From positions 1 to 14,438 of the forward strand of contig DAOSDD010000100.1 of NCBI GenBank assembly GCA_035362115.1: DNA of 14,438 bases, read 5' to 3'. How positions within the stretch are numbered: position 1 is the stretch's first letter; each line of letters opens with the position of its first letter. Positions 7,208 through 13,602 of this stretch are shown one piece after another. Below the pieces are notes generated by a model, which saw only the letters and a program-made list of their open reading frames with translations, searched no databases and had not been told where the DNA came from. A program made the position numbers and the translations under genes. The stretch is from DUMC01 sp035362115. Lineage in GTDB: Bacteria; Bacillota; Clostridia; Acetivibrionales; DUMC01.

Positions 7208-8977
7208 ATGAAGATAGCTGATAGGAAGAAGATGGATGATAGGATGATGACTGATAACAGGACGATGACTGAAAACAGGACGATAACTGATAACAGGACG
7301 ATAACTGATAACAGGACGATGACGGCTAACAGGACAATGACTGAAAACAGGACGATAACGGATAACAGGATAATTATGTATACACAAGATATGCTTGAAT
7401 CAATAAGAAAAGTTGAAGCCACAAGAAAAGAAAGACTCAGCATGGAGCCTGAAAGAATGACAGCAGATGAGAAAGAAGTGCTGCTAAAAAAGTATCATCC
7501 CGATTATAGGCAGGAGAACTTTTCTGTCTTGAAAATTGGTCCAAACAAGGGTGACAAGGTTCCTGATGAGCTAGCTGATTTGCTTCAGGCAAACAGCCGC
7601 ATAAAGGATGTAGACATAGACCTTTCAAAGGTTGACTATGATATTGATGTATTAATTATCGGCGGGGGCGGTGCTGGAGCATCTGCTGCAATAGAGGCCA
7701 ACGAAGGCGGCGCTGACGTAATGATTGTTACCAAGCTCCGTATCGGCGATGCAAACACTATGATGGCAGAAGGGGGAATACAGGCTGCCGACAAGGAAAA
7801 CGATTCTCCTATGATTCACTATCTTGATGCACTTGGCGGGGGACATTACGCAAACAAGCCCGAACTTCTTAATAAACTTGTAACAGAAGGTCCTTCGGCA
7901 GTTAAGTGGCTAAATGACCTTGGTGTTATGTTTGATAAAGCACCTGATGGCACAATGATAACAACTCATGGCGGAGGAACTTCTCGCAAGAGGATGCATG
8001 CTGCAAAAGACTATTCCGGTTCGGAAATCATGCGTGTTTTAAGAGATGAAGTTATAAACCGTGGTATTACTGTTGTTGATTTCACTGCGGCTGTAGAACT
8101 TATTCTTGATGATGAAGGCAAGGCTGCCGGTGCCATTTTGATGAACATGGAAACAAAGGAATATATGGTTGCAAGAGCAAAGACAATTATTATCGCAACA
8201 GGCGGTGCAGGACGGCTGCATTATCAGGGATTCCCCACTTCCAATCACTATGGTGCTACAGCTGATGGTCTGATATTAGGCTATCGTGCAGGTGCAAAGC
8301 TTCTTTATGCCGACACGATTCAGTATCACCCGACTGGTGCTGCATTTCCTGAGCAGATTTTTGGAGCCCTTGTGACCGAAAAGGTTCGTTCCCTGGGTGC
8401 CATGCTGGTCAACGCTGATGGAGAAGCATTTATGCATCCCCTTGAAACCCGTGATGTTTGCGCTGCATCTATTATCAGAGAGTGCAAGAAAAGAGAAAAG
8501 GGAGTATCAACTCTCGAAGGCTCAGGTGTATGGCTTGATACGCCCATGATTGAAATAATTAACGGTGAAGGTACAATAGAAAAGAGACTTCCCGGTATGC
8601 TTCGCATGTATAAAAAATATGGAATTGATATTACAAAAGTACCAATTCTTGTTTATCCTACGCTGCATTATCAGAACGGTGGTTTGCAGATTAATGCAGA
8701 AGGACTTACTGCAATTGATAATCTCTATGCTGCAGGAGAAGTAGTCGGCGGCATTCATGGCCGAAACCGGCTCATGGGAAACTCACTTCTTGATATTATT
8801 GTATTTGGCAGAAGTGCAGGTAAGAATGCTGCTAAGAAGTGCAAGAATGTTAAAGTGGGAAAGCTGACTCTTGACCATGTAAATAAGTATGCAAAAGAGA
8901 TGGAATCAGCAGGGGTAAAAAGTAATTGTGCTTCACCAAAACTTTTACCGACATACACCCATAGACAAGTTAAATGA
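7208..8977 (+). CDS. soluble fumarate reductase/succinate dehydrogenase-like flavoprotein with repeat-derived N-terminus
   Basis: The ATG at 7208 follows a strong GGGGGG site (7194-7199), giving 589 residues. FAD motif GGGGAGA is at 152-158. The flavin-site segment ANTMMAEGG has Asn183 where covalently flavinylated FrdA/SdhA have His (SHTxAAxGG), so FAD is probably non-covalent. Active-site motifs are kept: QYHPTG (372-377), TRD (Arg415), LHYQNGG (His487) and HGRNRLMGNSLLD (Arg521). The usual C-terminal helical domain is mostly missing, as the chain ends about 60 residues after the last FAD motif. Residues 3-56 are nine six-residue repeats; the family-like sequence begins at Met57 (MYTQDML). 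No membrane anchor or haem subunit follows, so the pair is likely soluble. Fumarate is the likeliest substrate type, but another unsaturated acid is possible. Confidence 0.85.
   Translation: MKIADRKKMDDRMMTDNRTMTENRTITDNRTITDNRTMTANRTMTENRTITDNRIIMYTQDMLESIRKVEATRKERLSMEPERMTADEKEVLLKKYHPDYRQENFSVLKIGPNKGDKVPDELADLLQANSRIKDVDIDLSKVDYDIDVLIIGGGGAGASAAIEANEGGADVMIVTKLRIGDANTMMAEGGIQAADKENDSPMIHYLDALGGGHYANKPELLNKLVTEGPSAVKWLNDLGVMFDKAPDGTMITTHGGGTSRKRMHAAKDYSGSEIMRVLRDEVINRGITVVDFTAAVELILDDEGKAAGAILMNMETKEYMVARAKTIIIATGGAGRLHYQGFPTSNHYGATADGLILGYRAGAKLLYADTIQYHPTGAAFPEQIFGALVTEKVRSLGAMLVNADGEAFMHPLETRDVCAASIIRECKKREKGVSTLEGSGVWLDTPMIEIINGEGTIEKRLPGMLRMYKKYGIDITKVPILVYPTLHYQNGGLQINAEGLTAIDNLYAAGEVVGGIHGRNRLMGNSLLDIIVFGRSAGKNAAKKCKNVKVGKLTLDHVNKYAKEMESAGVKSNCASPKLLPTYTHRQVK
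7214..7375 (+). repeat. 18-bp tandem repeat forming the N-terminal extension of the flavoprotein
   Basis: Seven good copies of ACTGATAACAGGACGATA (7250-7375) encode TDNRTM/TENRTI-type hexapeptides. They are preceded by two degenerate copies (7214-7249, IADRKK and MDDRMM). The array starts two codons after the initiator and ends exactly at an internal ATG (7376) that begins the conserved protein. Confidence 0.93.
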
Positions 8978-9117
8978 TAAAAATAATATAAGGTTAATAA
9001 CAATAATACAAGGCGTTTTTATAAAATCATTATCGAATGGCCAGTATATTTTTAATTATGCCAAAAAATATATTATAATATATAAAAATAACGTACAATG
9101 AAAAGGAGACAATAATT
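8978..9117 (+). promoter_or_regulatory. AT-rich gap; possible promoter for the small membrane protein
   Basis: The gap has no obvious terminator for the preceding operon. TATAAT at 9074-9079 is a good -10 candidate, but the hexamer 17 bp upstream (TTTAAT, 9051-9056) is a poor -35 match. AAGGAG at 9103-9108 is a clear ribosome binding site for the ATG at 9118. Confidence 0.35.
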
Positions 9118-9393
9118 ATGCAAGGATTAGCTAGTGTTTTAGAGACATTTATGATTGTGAGTTTCGGAGTTTCATGGCCGATCTCCATTATAAAATCACA
9201 CCGTTCACGTTCAACAAAAGGGAAAAGCCTGTTTTTTATGTGCTTTATTCTTTTTGGATATATTTGTGGAATTGCGTCAAAATGTATTTCCAATACATAC
9301 AATCTTGCATTTTGGTTCTATTTTCCAAATGTTATTATGGTAGCCACAGACATTTGCCTTTATTTCAGAAATAAGAGACTTGAAGCTAAGTGA
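9118..9393 (+). CDS. small PQ-loop / SemiSWEET-like membrane protein
   Basis: The 91-residue product has three predicted hydrophobic segments (about 5-24, 38-56 and 64-83). The first helix ends in FGVSWPISIIKSHRSRSTKGKS, which fits the PQ-loop pattern of a proline in the helix followed by a basic loop and a Lys-Gly-x-Ser turn, as in bacterial SemiSWEET and related MtN3-type half-transporters. These dimerise to move small sugars or other solutes. The start is set by AAGGAG 9 bp upstream. A hairpin begins 5 bp after the stop. The family assignment is from motif and size only; the substrate is unknown and the neighbouring sugar genes lie on the opposite strand. Confidence 0.6.
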   Translation: MQGLASVLETFMIVSFGVSWPISIIKSHRSRSTKGKSLFFMCFILFGYICGIASKCISNTYNLAFWFYFPNVIMVATDICLYFRNKRLEAK

Positions 9394-9397
9394 AAAG

Positions 9398-9424
9398 GAA
9401 AGTGAGGGACAGTCCTTCACTTTC
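9398..9424 (+). terminator. hairpin after the PQ-loop gene
   Basis: Bases 9398-9410 pair with 9412-9424 over 13 positions (one G-U). The core GGGACaGTCCTTC belongs to the same repeat family as two copies downstream. It is followed by only a short T-rich stretch, so it may act as a weak terminator or simply be a mobile-type palindrome. Confidence 0.45.
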
Positions 9425-9490
9425 TCCACTTCTGTTAAAGTCTTGAAATGTAGGGGACAGTCCTTCAGGAAAGGTAGGGGACAGTCCTTC
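9406..9490. repeat. three GGGACAGTCCTTC repeats
   Basis: Copies start at 9406, 9453 and 9477 and end at 9418, 9466 and 9490; the last two carry an extra leading G. They lie just before the perfect palindrome at 9503-9533, which shares the GGGGAC core. Confidence 0.85.
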
Positions 9491-9502
9491 ATATTTGTTA
9501 CA

Positions 9503-9533
9503 AAAAAAGTGGGGGACTGTCCCCCACTTTTTT
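9503..9533. terminator. bidirectional terminator palindrome between convergent genes
   Basis: Arms 9503-9517 and 9519-9533 are perfect 15-bp inverted repeats around a single T: six A, GTGGGGGAC, T, GTCCCCCAC, six T. Read from either side it gives a GC-rich stem followed by a U-tract, the classic bidirectional intrinsic terminator, and it sits between the convergent PQ-loop gene and the Gfo/Idh/MocA gene. Confidence 0.9.
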
Positions 9534-9549
9534 ACCCTCACTTTTTCAA

Positions 9550-10704
9550 TTAAATCTCCGGTATTACGATTTCAATTTCTCTTCCAAGCTCTGCTGATTT
9601 AGAAATTCCATCAATTATTGCCTGGTTATACAATATCTGACTTGCTGGAACAGGTGCACTAGTTCCGTCTATTATAGCATCCAAGAAAGATCTTACCTTT
9701 AAATTAAAAAGATCCTCTTTCGTTTTAAGTATTGGTACTTTTGTCTCAGTTTGCAATCCTGCTACATCGTGATATATAGTCATAGCCCCGCCAACAGACC
9801 CATTCCAGCATTCGGTTGATGGAATACGAAGAGCTCCTTTTTTACCGAAAATAATTGTGTCTCCTGTGGTATCAGGATGCATGGCCCATGCAATTCTAAA
9901 ATCCAATATAATGCCGCCTTCCAGCCTAATAAAAGCTGCAGCAAAATCATCTACTCCAAATATATCTGCATACTCTGGTTTGTTTGAATATTCTTTACTT
10001 TTGCCAAAGAAATCAGATTTATAACCAGTGACAGTGAGTGGCTTTGGATAACCGATTGCATTTAATACCATATCAAGTGAATAACAACCTATATCGCCAA
10101 GTGCGCCAATACCAGCAGTTTCCTTTTCTATAAATGAAGTTCCATATGGAGTAGGTATTCCTCTTCTTCTTCCGCCGCCTGTTTGAATATAGTATATTTC
10201 ACCAAGTTCACCTGATTCAACTATTTTCTTTATCATTTTCATATTTTCATCAAAACGGGGTTGGAATCCTATGGAAAGGACTTTGCCGCTTTCTTTTTCT
10301 GCTCTCATTATTTCAATTGCTTCATCAAGGGTAACACACATAGGTTTTTCAAGTAAAACATTCACACCTTTTTTTAGTGCATATATTGTACACTCGGCAT
10401 GAGTTGCATTATAAGTACATACACTAACTGCATCCAGTTCCTCATTATCCAACATTTCCTTATGGCTTAGGTAGACTCTTGCTCCTTTAACATCATGATC
10501 TTCAAAAAATTTCTTGGCTTTTCCCTCTATTAAATCAGCACCTGCAACAACTTCTACATCCGGCATATTTTTATACGCTATCAAATGATATTCTGCAATC
10601 CATCCTGTACCGATTATTCCAACCTTTAATTTTTTTGAAGTATCCCTGTTTTTAGTATCAGAAATTTTTTCTTTAAACTTGTTCAATAGTTCACTATTGG
10701 CCAT
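9550..10704 (-). CDS. Gfo/Idh/MocA family NAD(P)-dependent oxidoreductase
   Basis: The 384-residue product has the family's Rossmann motif GIIGTGWIA (29-37), the conserved EKP of the catalytic region (119-121) and a GDIGCYSLD segment (203-211) in the C-terminal substrate domain. Members oxidise or epimerise sugars, inositols and related polyols with NAD(P). Met at 10704 is chosen because GGAGGG lies 4 bp before it; the ATG at 10716 would overlap this site. It lies downstream of the sugar isomerase gene on the same strand and is probably co-transcribed with it. The typical substrate-domain histidine is a tyrosine (Tyr208), so the exact reaction cannot be named. The gene ends at the bidirectional terminator. 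Confidence 0.9.
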   Translation of the reverse strand: MANSELLNKFKEKISDTKNRDTSKKLKVGIIGTGWIAEYHLIAYKNMPDVEVVAGADLIEGKAKKFFEDHDVKGARVYLSHKEMLDNEELDAVSVCTYNATHAECTIYALKKGVNVLLEKPMCVTLDEAIEIMRAEKESGKVLSIGFQPRFDENMKMIKKIVESGELGEIYYIQTGGGRRRGIPTPYGTSFIEKETAGIGALGDIGCYSLDMVLNAIGYPKPLTVTGYKSDFFGKSKEYSNKPEYADIFGVDDFAAAFIRLEGGIILDFRIAWAMHPDTTGDTIIFGKKGALRIPSTECWNGSVGGAMTIYHDVAGLQTETKVPILKTKEDLFNLKVRSFLDAIIDGTSAPVPASQILYNQAIIDGISKSAELGREIEIVIPEI

Positions 10705-10777
10705 AATACCCTCCATTCCGCCACTACTATCCGCGGCTAAAATAGTAATATAAATTATTTTTCACGTTAAACCTTTC

Positions 10778-10922
10778 AGTTGAAATTCCAGTTACAATTC
10801 TAGTTCCAGTTGAAATTAAAGATCCAACTTGAATCCCAGTTCAAATTCCAGTTCAAATTCCAGTTCGAATTCCAGTTCGAATTCCAGTTCGAATTCTAGT
10901 TTCAGTTCAAATTAAAGATCCA
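10778..10922. repeat. 12-bp tandem repeat array between the two sugar genes
   Basis: Units of the form CAGTTCRAATTC repeat, three of them identical (CAGTTCGAATTC, from 10861) and others with one or two changes. A larger segment ending AAATTAAAGATCCAA appears twice (about 10801-10827 and 10896-10922), so the array has a higher-order duplication as well. It occupies the 219-bp gap between the isomerase stop and the dehydrogenase start. The frame does not continue either gene. Confidence 0.85.
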
Positions 10923-10923
10923 A

Positions 10924-11757
10924 TTATAATCCTAAATTCTTAATAAATTCGCAGCTAAGTTTGGCAGATTCAAGTTCGGTTTGACCTTTAGCAGGTCTAT
11001 CCTGCTCCACTATAACCCATTTTGTATTAACTTTTTTACAAGCATCTAAAATACTTTTGAAATCTTGAACCCCATAACCTACGGGACGAAAAGCAAAATC
11101 TTCTTTTACATCTTCATCTATCTCTACAGATGAATTAGTCCCTAGAAATTCATATAAATTTTCTTTTCTAGCTCTGTTTTTCATTACAAAATCCTTTAAA
11201 TGCACAATTGGAGCCCTATCTTGATACTTCATCAAATATTCTGAAGGATTTACTCCTGCAACATTAACCCAGCAGGTGTCAATTTGTGTTTGAAGCAAAT
11301 CTTTTGAAATAGATTTGTAAATTGTATCCAAGTAATATTCTCCATCTACAATATCAAACTCAAAATTGTGATTGTGATATAGCATTGTGATACCATATTC
11401 TTTAGCTTTCTCGCAAATAAAAGTTATGTTTTTCAATGTTGTATCAAAATTTCCTGCTTGTGGTCTATCTTCTTCCGGTAAATGTGGAATAGCAATGTAC
11501 TCAAGTCCAATATCTTTATATGTTTGAAATGTTTTATCAGGCTCTTCCAGCAATTCGTCTAAAGGAACATGAGCTGATACAGCCTTTAAAGAAAGCTCAT
11601 CCAGCATCTTTTTAATTTCCTTGCCTTTCTTTCCAAAAAGCCCGGCTAACTCTACTCCTTCATATCCCATTTCTTTTACTTTTTCCAATGTGCCCTTAAA
11701 ATCTTTTTCCATTTCGTTTCTTAAAGTGTATAGTTGTAAACCGATTGATAATGGCAT
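10924..11757 (-). CDS. sugar phosphate isomerase/epimerase (TIM-barrel, AP endonuclease-2 fold)
   Basis: The 277-residue product begins IGLQLYTLRNEMEKDF and carries the metal-site pattern of the xylose-isomerase-like TIM-barrel family: a histidine in YHNH (His130), Asp160 in QIDTCWV, His186 in IVHLKDF and Glu251 in VIVEQDRP. These proteins isomerise, epimerise or dehydrate sugars and inositol derivatives. The start at 11757 follows AAGGGGGGT. The frame opens 21 codons further up, but those residues overlap the promoter. With the Gfo/Idh/MocA gene it forms a two-gene catabolic or sugar-modifying unit transcribed away from an AraC-type regulator. The substrate cannot be named from the sequence. 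Confidence 0.88.
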   Translation of the reverse strand: MPLSIGLQLYTLRNEMEKDFKGTLEKVKEMGYEGVELAGLFGKKGKEIKKMLDELSLKAVSAHVPLDELLEEPDKTFQTYKDIGLEYIAIPHLPEEDRPQAGNFDTTLKNITFICEKAKEYGITMLYHNHNFEFDIVDGEYYLDTIYKSISKDLLQTQIDTCWVNVAGVNPSEYLMKYQDRAPIVHLKDFVMKNRARKENLYEFLGTNSSVEIDEDVKEDFAFRPVGYGVQDFKSILDACKKVNTKWVIVEQDRPAKGQTELESAKLSCEFIKNLGL

Positions 11758-11791
11758 AGAAATACCCCCCTTTAAGATATATTCTGATTGT

Positions 11792-11820
11792 ATTATAAGA
11801 CGCAATATGCTATGATACAA
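11792..11820 (-). promoter_or_regulatory. promoter of the isomerase-dehydrogenase operon
   Basis: On the minus strand, TATAAT (11792-11797) lies exactly 17 bp from TTGTAT (11815-11820). The -10 is perfect and the -35 matches only the first three bases, as expected for a promoter that needs an activator. The start codon lies about 35 bp downstream of the -10 element. Confidence 0.6.
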
Positions 11821-11861
11821 GTCAATAAGGTATAATTATAGGACATATATTGTGCAATATG
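11802..11861. promoter_or_regulatory. candidate AraC-type operator: direct repeat GCAATATG
   Basis: GCAATATG occurs at 11802-11809 and 11854-11861, 52 bp apart (close to five helical turns), each followed by a few bases and ATGA. The first copy sits in the promoter spacer and the second about 34 bp upstream of the -35. Regulators of the AraC family commonly use such direct repeats. Binding by the adjacent regulator is inferred. Confidence 0.4.
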
Positions 11862-11883
11862 TAAATGAACAACAGATAAGGTG

Positions 11884-11912
11884 TAAAGAAATAAGGAGTA
11901 AAGAAATAAGGA
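11884..11912 (+). repeat. 15-bp direct repeat in the purine-rich leader of the araC-type gene
   Basis: TAAAGAAATAAGGA occurs at 11884-11897 and 11899-11912. The remaining leader to 11985 is A/G-rich with degenerate GTAAAGAATAAAG-like repeats. No leader gene or stable hairpin is evident. Confidence 0.7.
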
Positions 11913-11988
11913 ACATGAAGTTAATAGTAAAGAATAAAGAACATAGAATATAGAATAAAGTGAAAAGTAAAGTGTAAGGAGCAATAAC

Positions 11989-12810
11989 ATGGTTGCCTTT
12001 TACGAAAATAAAGATAAAGATTTAACATTTAACTATGGAAGCAGACTGGACTTTCGTGCTCATCTACATAAACATATTGAACTTGTTTATATGCTAGAAG
12101 GTGAAACCATTACCTATGTAGACGGGAAGAAAGCAATTTTAAAAGAAGGTGATGTATTTATTTCTTTTCCAAATCAGATTCATCAATATTTTAGTAAAGG
12201 TCCTGAGAAGTATTTAATTATTATATTTTCACCAGATATACTGCCGGAAATGAAGAATATATTTATAAACTATATACCAGAATCGCAAGTTATAGAAAAG
12301 GCATATAAGTGCCCCTATTTATATACAATTCTATCTTCTGTAGTAAAAGCATACGAATCCGAATACGAATATAGAGGCCTGCAGGTAAAGGGATATTTGC
12401 TGACATTTTTTGGTGAACTTTTAAAAAACATGAAACTCACACCAATAAAAGCTTCAAATTTATCAATGCTTCAAAGCATATTAAATTATTGCTCAGAAAA
12501 TTATATGAAAGATTTATCTTTAGAATCTATTTCAGATGCACTGCACGTAAGCAAATACTATGTTTCTCATTTGCTTAAGAAAAAAATCAACATAGGATTT
12601 AGTGACTATATCAATTCCCTTCGTATTTCTGCAGCATGTGACCATCTATTATCTGAAGAAAAAAGTATCACTGAAATAGCATATTTTGTTGGATTTAATA
12701 CCACAAGAACTTTTAACAGAGCTTTTATAAAACATACGGGACAGACACCAACTTATTTTAGAGCCTCCATGTCAGGTGCAAAATGCACTATAATGAATAA
12801 ATACATGTAG
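11989..12810 (+). CDS. AraC-family transcriptional regulator with cupin sensor domain
   Basis: The 273-residue product starts behind AAGGAG (11976-11981, spacing 7). The N-terminal part has cupin features (HLHKHIELVYMLEGE, then EGDVFISFPNQIHQYF), a typical sugar-sensing domain. Residues from about 160 on have two helix-turn-helix segments: SLESISDALHVSKYYVSHLLKK and the AraC signature around SITEIAYFVGFNTTRTFNRAFIKHTGQTPTYFR. It is transcribed away from the isomerase/dehydrogenase operon across a 231-bp shared region, so it probably activates that operon in response to a sugar-like effector and may regulate itself. Regulators of this class are usually 270-300 residues, so it is full length. 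Confidence 0.92.
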   Translation: MVAFYENKDKDLTFNYGSRLDFRAHLHKHIELVYMLEGETITYVDGKKAILKEGDVFISFPNQIHQYFSKGPEKYLIIIFSPDILPEMKNIFINYIPESQVIEKAYKCPYLYTILSSVVKAYESEYEYRGLQVKGYLLTFFGELLKNMKLTPIKASNLSMLQSILNYCSENYMKDLSLESISDALHVSKYYVSHLLKKKINIGFSDYINSLRISAACDHLLSEEKSITEIAYFVGFNTTRTFNRAFIKHTGQTPTYFRASMSGAKCTIMNKYM

Positions 12811-13042
12811 TTATGACACGTACATGTTACATGTTATCGTTTTAACCCAAATGTTCAAGCAAAATATGCCCACTGTTGCTATGTGCTATTTATACCCCAA
12901 ATTAGCCATTCGGACGATGCGCAATTCAAAATTCTGTCTTATAGTACATAGTATGGTCTATAGTATATTCTATTCTATTCTATAGTATATAGTATATATA
13001 GGATGGGATTTTTTTACGGCCTGCGAAGAAAGGGGTATGTGT
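12811..13042. other. non-coding AT-rich stretch with TATAG/TTCTA microsatellite
   Basis: No gene is apparent. Between about 12940 and 13002 the sequence is a low-complexity run of ATAGTATAT and TATTCTATTC elements. Nothing resembling a strong terminator follows the araC-type gene. Confidence 0.6.
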
Positions 13043-13207
13043 GTGAGTTATATTAAAACTGTACTGCCCATGGAGGGCTATCGGCTGCTTATGGAGAGGG
13101 GAAATGGCAGCACTGTTATAGCAGACCTTTCCAGCAAACTGCATACCATGAAATATGCAGATCTTGCAGATAAAGTATTCTTGATAACCGCCACAACTGA
13201 AGGATGA
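13043..13207 (+). pseudogene. DUF2442-like short ORF, probably truncated
   Basis: From a GTG at 13043, with AAAGGGG 7 bp upstream, the frame reads SYIKTVLPMEGYRLLMERGNG and ends after 54 residues at TGA (13205-13207). The beginning matches the pattern of DUF2442 proteins (a lysine-valine-leucine-proline start, then a YRLL strand and a glycine/asparagine turn). These are usually about 75-90 residues, so the C-terminal third is absent. A one-base change near the stop would instead join this frame to the following open frame. It may be a decayed partner of a toxin-antitoxin-like or unknown small protein; no function is claimed. Confidence 0.45.
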
Positions 13208-13328
13208 CTATAATTCCGTGCCTGAAGATACTGTTATGTTAGTAGCAAGACAAAAATTATTTAAAGCGGATATATGTAATCCTTGGAAACTTGGTTATGA
13301 GAGTTCAGATGCGGACTTATTATATGCA

Positions 13329-13364
13329 TTATATGCAGATCCAATATTATATGCAGATCCAATA
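13329..13364 (+). repeat. 18-bp duplication
   Basis: TTATATGCAGATCCAATA occurs twice in tandem (13329-13346, 13347-13364), encoding the repeated LYADPI in the interrupted ORF. Confidence 0.95.
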
Positions 13365-13385
13365 AAACGATGGGAGAGACCTACC

Positions 13386-13436
13386 TATGAAGAGAGTAGA
13401 AATATGAAGAGAGTGGAAATATGAAGAGAGTAGAAA
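13386..13436 (+). repeat. 17-bp tandem repeat, three copies
   Basis: TATGAAGAGAGTAGAAA is repeated at 13386, 13403 and 13420, the middle copy differing by one base. Because 17 is not a multiple of three, copy number changes the reading frame of the surrounding ORF. Confidence 0.95.
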
Positions 13437-13528
13437 TAGTGAAATTATATTCACGGATGATTATGGCAACCAGCTTGAGCCGGAAGTAGTGTTTAGCTTT
13501 AAAGAAAAAGTGGGGGACTAGAAAAGTG

Positions 13529-13567
13529 GGGGAGAAAAGTGGGGGACAGTCCCCCACTTTTCTCCCC
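13529..13567. terminator. bidirectional terminator palindrome
   Basis: Arms 13529-13547 and 13549-13567 are a perfect 19-bp inverted repeat around a single A, with core GTGGGGGACaGTCCCCCAC. Further GTGGGGGA and CACTTTTC copies flank it. It lies between convergent frames and is nearly the same element as the palindrome at 9503-9533. Confidence 0.88.
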
Positions 13568-13602
13568 TTCACTTTTCTGTCCCTCACTTTTCTCCCATTT
13601 TT

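Larger units (their letters stand above)
13206..13521 (+). pseudogene. unrecognised ORF split by a 17-bp tandem repeat
   Basis: One frame runs from 13206 through an ATG at 13236 (GTG at 13218) to a stop at 13422-13424. A second, one base off, is open from 13408 to a stop at 13519-13521 and reads SEIIFTDDYGNQLEPEVVFSF. The join falls in three copies of TATGAAGAGAGTAGAAA (13386-13436). With one copy or four, the two frames would be continuous through PTYEESRNSEIIF. The upstream half also holds a duplicated TTATATGCAGATCCAATA (13329-13364). I do not recognise the family. The last codons before the stop come from the downstream GTGGGGGAC palindrome, so the native 3' end may also be lost. Confidence 0.5.

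Noticed and set aside
11915..11956. short leader peptide before the araC-type gene
   Set aside because: The ATG lies only 2 bp after the nearest AAGGA and the frame is 12 codons of low complexity.
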